NCBI GenBank assembly: GCA_023387135.1
Contig: JAEWIK010000360.1
Coordinates: forward strand, 1 to 7,791
Direction of reading: 5' to 3'
Source: Actinomycetes bacterium
GTDB lineage: Bacteria > Actinomycetota > Actinomycetes > Propionibacteriales > Propionibacteriaceae
DNA: 7,791 bases
In this document: positions 6,181 to 7,791 of the stretch, in pieces
Layout: each line of letters opens with the position of its first letter
How positions within the stretch are numbered: the stretch's first letter is position 1
Translations under genes and position numbers: made by a program
Notes under the pieces: generated by a model
The model's input: the letters and a program-made list of their open reading frames with translations, nothing else
The model's database searches: none
What the model was told of the DNA's origin: nothing

Positions 6181-7002
6181 TTGAAGCGAAACAGAGGGCT
6201 GGAAGCGCTGGCCGCGGTGCTGTGCCTGGGCGTGGTGGCTCTCGCCGGCGCCGTCTTGCTGTTCGAGCGCGAGGAGGAGTACGTGCCTGCACCCAACACA
6301 GCGGCCTCGGGCATCACCGGGGAACAACTCAGCAGGTCCGCGGGCGCGCGGCTCTACTTCGGCCACATGTCGGTGGGGTTCAACATCCTCGATGGCGTCG
6401 CCGCGCTGTACTCGGAGAAGGGCGTTGCCGCGCCTGCGCTGCTCGGCGTCGACCTCGGCGACGCAGTCCAGGCGCTGCCGGAAGGCGGCGTCGTGCTGCA
6501 CAGCGAGATCGGCGTGAACGGGGACCCGCTCGGCAAGCTCGCGAACTTCGACGCCGCGTTGCGTTCGGGCCTGGCGGGCGATGTCGACGTCGCCGTCCTG
6601 AAGTTCTGCTACGTCGACGTCCGGGCCACCACCGACGTGGAGGCGCTCTTCGCCGCCTACTCCGCGACGATGGAAGCCCTCGAACGCGACTACCCCGAGG
6701 TGACCTTCCTCTACACGACGGTGCCGCTCACGGTGCCCGAGCCGGGACTGAAGGGTGCGGTCAAGGCCGTGCTCGGACGCACGGACAACCCGGCGCGGGA
6801 GCGCTACAACGCGCTGGTCAGGGCGAAGTACTCGGCGACGGGGAGGCTCTTCGACATCGCCGCGACAGAGGCGACGGCGCCCGACGGCACGCGCTCGGCG
6901 GCGCTCTACCCGGGCTATGCCAGCGACGGCGCCCACCTGAACGCCAGCGGTTCGGCCCTCGTCGCCGCCGAACTGCTGCGGCTCGTGGCGCGGGTCGCCT
7001 GA
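6181..7002 (+). CDS. Membrane-anchored SGNH/GDSL-like hydrolase or acyltransferase
   Basis: The 273-residue protein starts at TTG. A short basic end (KRNR) and a hydrophobic segment (about 8-28) form an uncleaved signal anchor, since no clear signal-peptidase site or lipobox is seen. The rest should lie outside the cytoplasmic membrane. The domain has an SGNH-like order: a strand ending in YFGHMSVGFNI (59-69) in place of the usual GDS block, with Ser64 as candidate nucleophile, a middle strand KFCYVDV (141-147) where the Asn block is normally found, and SDGAHLN (248-254) matching the C-terminal DxxH, with Asp249 and His252. Such proteins remove or transfer acyl groups, often on surface glycans. 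The position between the ligase and the AcpS gene suggests it acts on the acyl group made by this system. The substrate and direction of reaction are unknown, and the Gly-Asp of the first block is missing. Confidence 0.78.
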   Translation: MKRNRGLEALAAVLCLGVVALAGAVLLFEREEEYVPAPNTAASGITGEQLSRSAGARLYFGHMSVGFNILDGVAALYSEKGVAAPALLGVDLGDAVQALPEGGVVLHSEIGVNGDPLGKLANFDAALRSGLAGDVDVAVLKFCYVDVRATTDVEALFAAYSATMEALERDYPEVTFLYTTVPLTVPEPGLKGAVKAVLGRTDNPARERYNALVRAKYSATGRLFDIAATEATAPDGTRSAALYPGYASDGAHLNASGSALVAAELLRLVARVA

Positions 7003-7034
7003 CGTGTCCGGACGCCGGCCCACCGGCCTGTGAC

Positions 7035-7412
7035 ATGGCTGTCCACGGTGTCGGGATCGACGTGGCGGAGGTCTCCCGCCTCGCGCGTCTCGTGCAGCGG
7101 GGGGAGAGCTTCACCCACCGCTGGTTCACCGCCGACGAGGTGGCCGAGTGCGGGGCCGCCGAGTTCCCCGCCACCGCCTACGCGGGCAGGTTCGCCGCGA
7201 AGGAGGCGGTGTGGAAGGCCCTCGGCCTGCACTGGGACGGCCCAGTCCCCTGGGCGTCGATAGCCGTCCTCGGGGACGGGGACGGGCTGGAGGTCAGGCT
7301 GTACGGCGAGGTCGAGAGCGCCGCGGCGCTCGCCGGTGTCGGCCCGATCAGCGTGACGATCTCGGGCACTGCCTCCCTCGCCACCGCCGTGGCTGTCGCC
7401 GAGCGTCGCTGA
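7035..7412 (+). CDS. AcpS-type 4'-phosphopantetheinyl transferase
   Basis: This 125-residue enzyme has the usual length for AcpS, which moves the phosphopantetheine arm of CoA to the ACP serine. Signature motifs are present: GIDVAEVSRL (7-16) with Mg-binding Asp9, RWFTADE (29-35), and AGRFAAKEAVWKALG (50-64) with Glu57. Near the C-terminus, where AcpS proteins have Ser-His-Thr or Thr-His-Thr, this one has Ser110-Gly111-Thr112, and the preceding strand is also less typical, so it is a diverged member. ATG at 7035 is 32 bases after the SGNH stop. No Shine-Dalgarno sequence is seen, only a small inverted repeat (7014-7018 with 7023-7027), so the gene may depend on upstream translation. Its place in the operon suggests a dedicated enzyme for the ACP at 4233-4502 rather than the housekeeping AcpS. 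The reading frame stays open far upstream, inside the SGNH gene, but that part is a shadow. Confidence 0.88.
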   Translation: MAVHGVGIDVAEVSRLARLVQRGESFTHRWFTADEVAECGAAEFPATAYAGRFAAKEAVWKALGLHWDGPVPWASIAVLGDGDGLEVRLYGEVESAAALAGVGPISVTISGTASLATAVAVAERR

Positions 7413-7419
7413 CGAGCTC

Positions 7420-7791
7420 TCAGGACGCCGTCGGCCGTTGCGCCAGCACCCTGGCGGGCACGCCGCCCGCGATGCAGTTCGGGGGAAGGTCCTTGGTGAC
7501 GACGGCGCCGGCGCCGACCACCGCTCCGTCGCCGATCGTGACCCCCGCCAGCACCACGACGTTGGCTCCCAGCCAGACGTCGTCGCCGATGACGATGTCG
7601 CGCTCGTCCTTCGGCTGGTCCATGATCGGGCCCGCACCCACCACCACGCCGTAGTTCGAGGCGGTGAGGGTGACGTTCGGGGCGAACAACGCCTTCTCGC
7701 CGATCAGCACCTTTCCCGTGGAGTTCCCTGCCCAGATGACCGAGTGTTCGCCGAGGTGCGCGCCGTCGCCGATCCAGATGCGCTCGGCATT
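7420..7791 (-). CDS. Hexapeptide-repeat (left-handed beta-helix) O-acyltransferase, C-terminal part, runs off right edge
   Basis: The frame is open from the window edge (Asn-Ala-Glu-Arg-Ile-Trp-Ile-Gly...) to TGA at 7420, giving 123 residues. A GTG at 7710 lies inside the repeats and is not the true start. Repeats include IWIGDGAHLG, VLIGEKALFAPNV, IVIGDDVWLGANVVVLAGV and IGDGAVVGAGAVVTKDLPP, ending in NCIAGGVPARVLAQR. This is the WcaF/WbbJ/maltose acetyltransferase style of sugar O-acetyltransferase. Many relatives have Ser-Asn-His-Gly in the loop after the APNVTLTA coil. Here it is Ser-Asn-Tyr-Gly (Tyr codon at 7651-7653), so the usual catalytic His seems to be missing at that point. The gene converges on the AcpS gene with 7 bases between the stops. 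It probably belongs to a flanking glycan operon. Confidence 0.87.
   Translation of the reverse strand, partial: NAERIWIGDGAHLGEHSVIWAGNSTGKVLIGEKALFAPNVTLTASNYGVVVGAGPIMDQPKDERDIVIGDDVWLGANVVVLAGVTIGDGAVVGAGAVVTKDLPPNCIAGGVPARVLAQRPTAS

Noticed and set aside
4650..6317. Long open frame (555 codons) on the minus strand opposite the ligase
   Set aside because: It is a shadow of the adenylation gene: rich in Arg/Gly/His/Gln with no family motif, and it crosses into the next gene's region.
6160..7023. 287-codon open frame on the minus strand opposite the SGNH gene
   Set aside because: It is a shadow frame with low-complexity Arg/Gly/Val composition and no recognisable domain. The sense gene has a membrane anchor and SGNH blocks.
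7014..7027. Small inverted repeat (GCCGG / CCGGC) before the AcpS gene as a terminator or riboswitch
   Set aside because: The 5-base stem with a 4-base loop in very GC-rich sequence is likely by chance. It is too small for a riboswitch, and a terminator inside the operon is unlikely.
6222..7034. Upstream extension of the AcpS reading frame
   Set aside because: The frame is open through the SGNH gene, but its translation is Arg/Gly/Ala-rich without motifs. The AcpS signature begins right after the ATG at 7035, and 125 residues is the normal family length.
1..7791. CRISPR arrays, tRNA or rRNA genes, insertion sequences
   Set aside because: No regularly spaced repeats, no tRNA-like cloverleaf or rRNA stretch, and no transposase motif or terminal inverted repeats were seen on either strand.

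Overview
The window comes from a high-GC bacterium, most likely an actinobacterium. Third codon positions are strongly C/G-rich, AGG is used freely for arginine, several starts are GTG or TTG, and genes are tightly packed with stop/start overlaps. A more precise placement (for example Propionibacteriales) would be a guess. Both ends hold enzymes typical of surface-polysaccharide or sugar-nucleotide loci, so this looks like the inside of a glycan locus.

Layout, left to right. A partial Gfo/Idh/MocA oxidoreductase (1-169, minus) runs off the left edge and has codon use quite unlike the rest. After a 170-base gap comes a five-gene minus-strand operon, transcribed from about 4550 down to 346. In order of transcription it encodes an acyl carrier protein (ACP), a small ACP-like protein that appears to lack the phosphopantetheine serine, an AsnB-type glutamine amidotransferase, a NadE-like ATP pyrophosphatase with an internal insertion, and a left-handed beta-helix acetyltransferase. 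These genes overlap or nearly abut. Facing away from this operon across a 141-base divergent promoter region is a plus-strand operon of three genes: an AMP-forming acyl/aminoacyl ligase, a membrane-anchored SGNH-like protein, and an AcpS-type phosphopantetheinyl transferase. A second, partial hexapeptide acyltransferase (7420-7791, minus) converges on it from the right.

Proposed joint function (inference). The AcpS-like enzyme arms the ACP, and the AMP ligase loads a carboxylic or amino acid onto it. The AsnB and NadE-like enzymes, both ATP pyrophosphatases that make amide bonds, amidate the carrier-bound acyl group or a sugar carboxylate. The acetyltransferase and the membrane-anchored SGNH protein then transfer or trim acyl groups on the glycan. 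The set resembles the ligase/ACP/amidotransferase trio in exosortase-associated exopolysaccharide loci of proteobacteria. No exosortase is visible here, and the NadE-like protein, the serine-less ACP-like protein and the dedicated AcpS make the combination unusual. The substrate cannot be read from the sequence.
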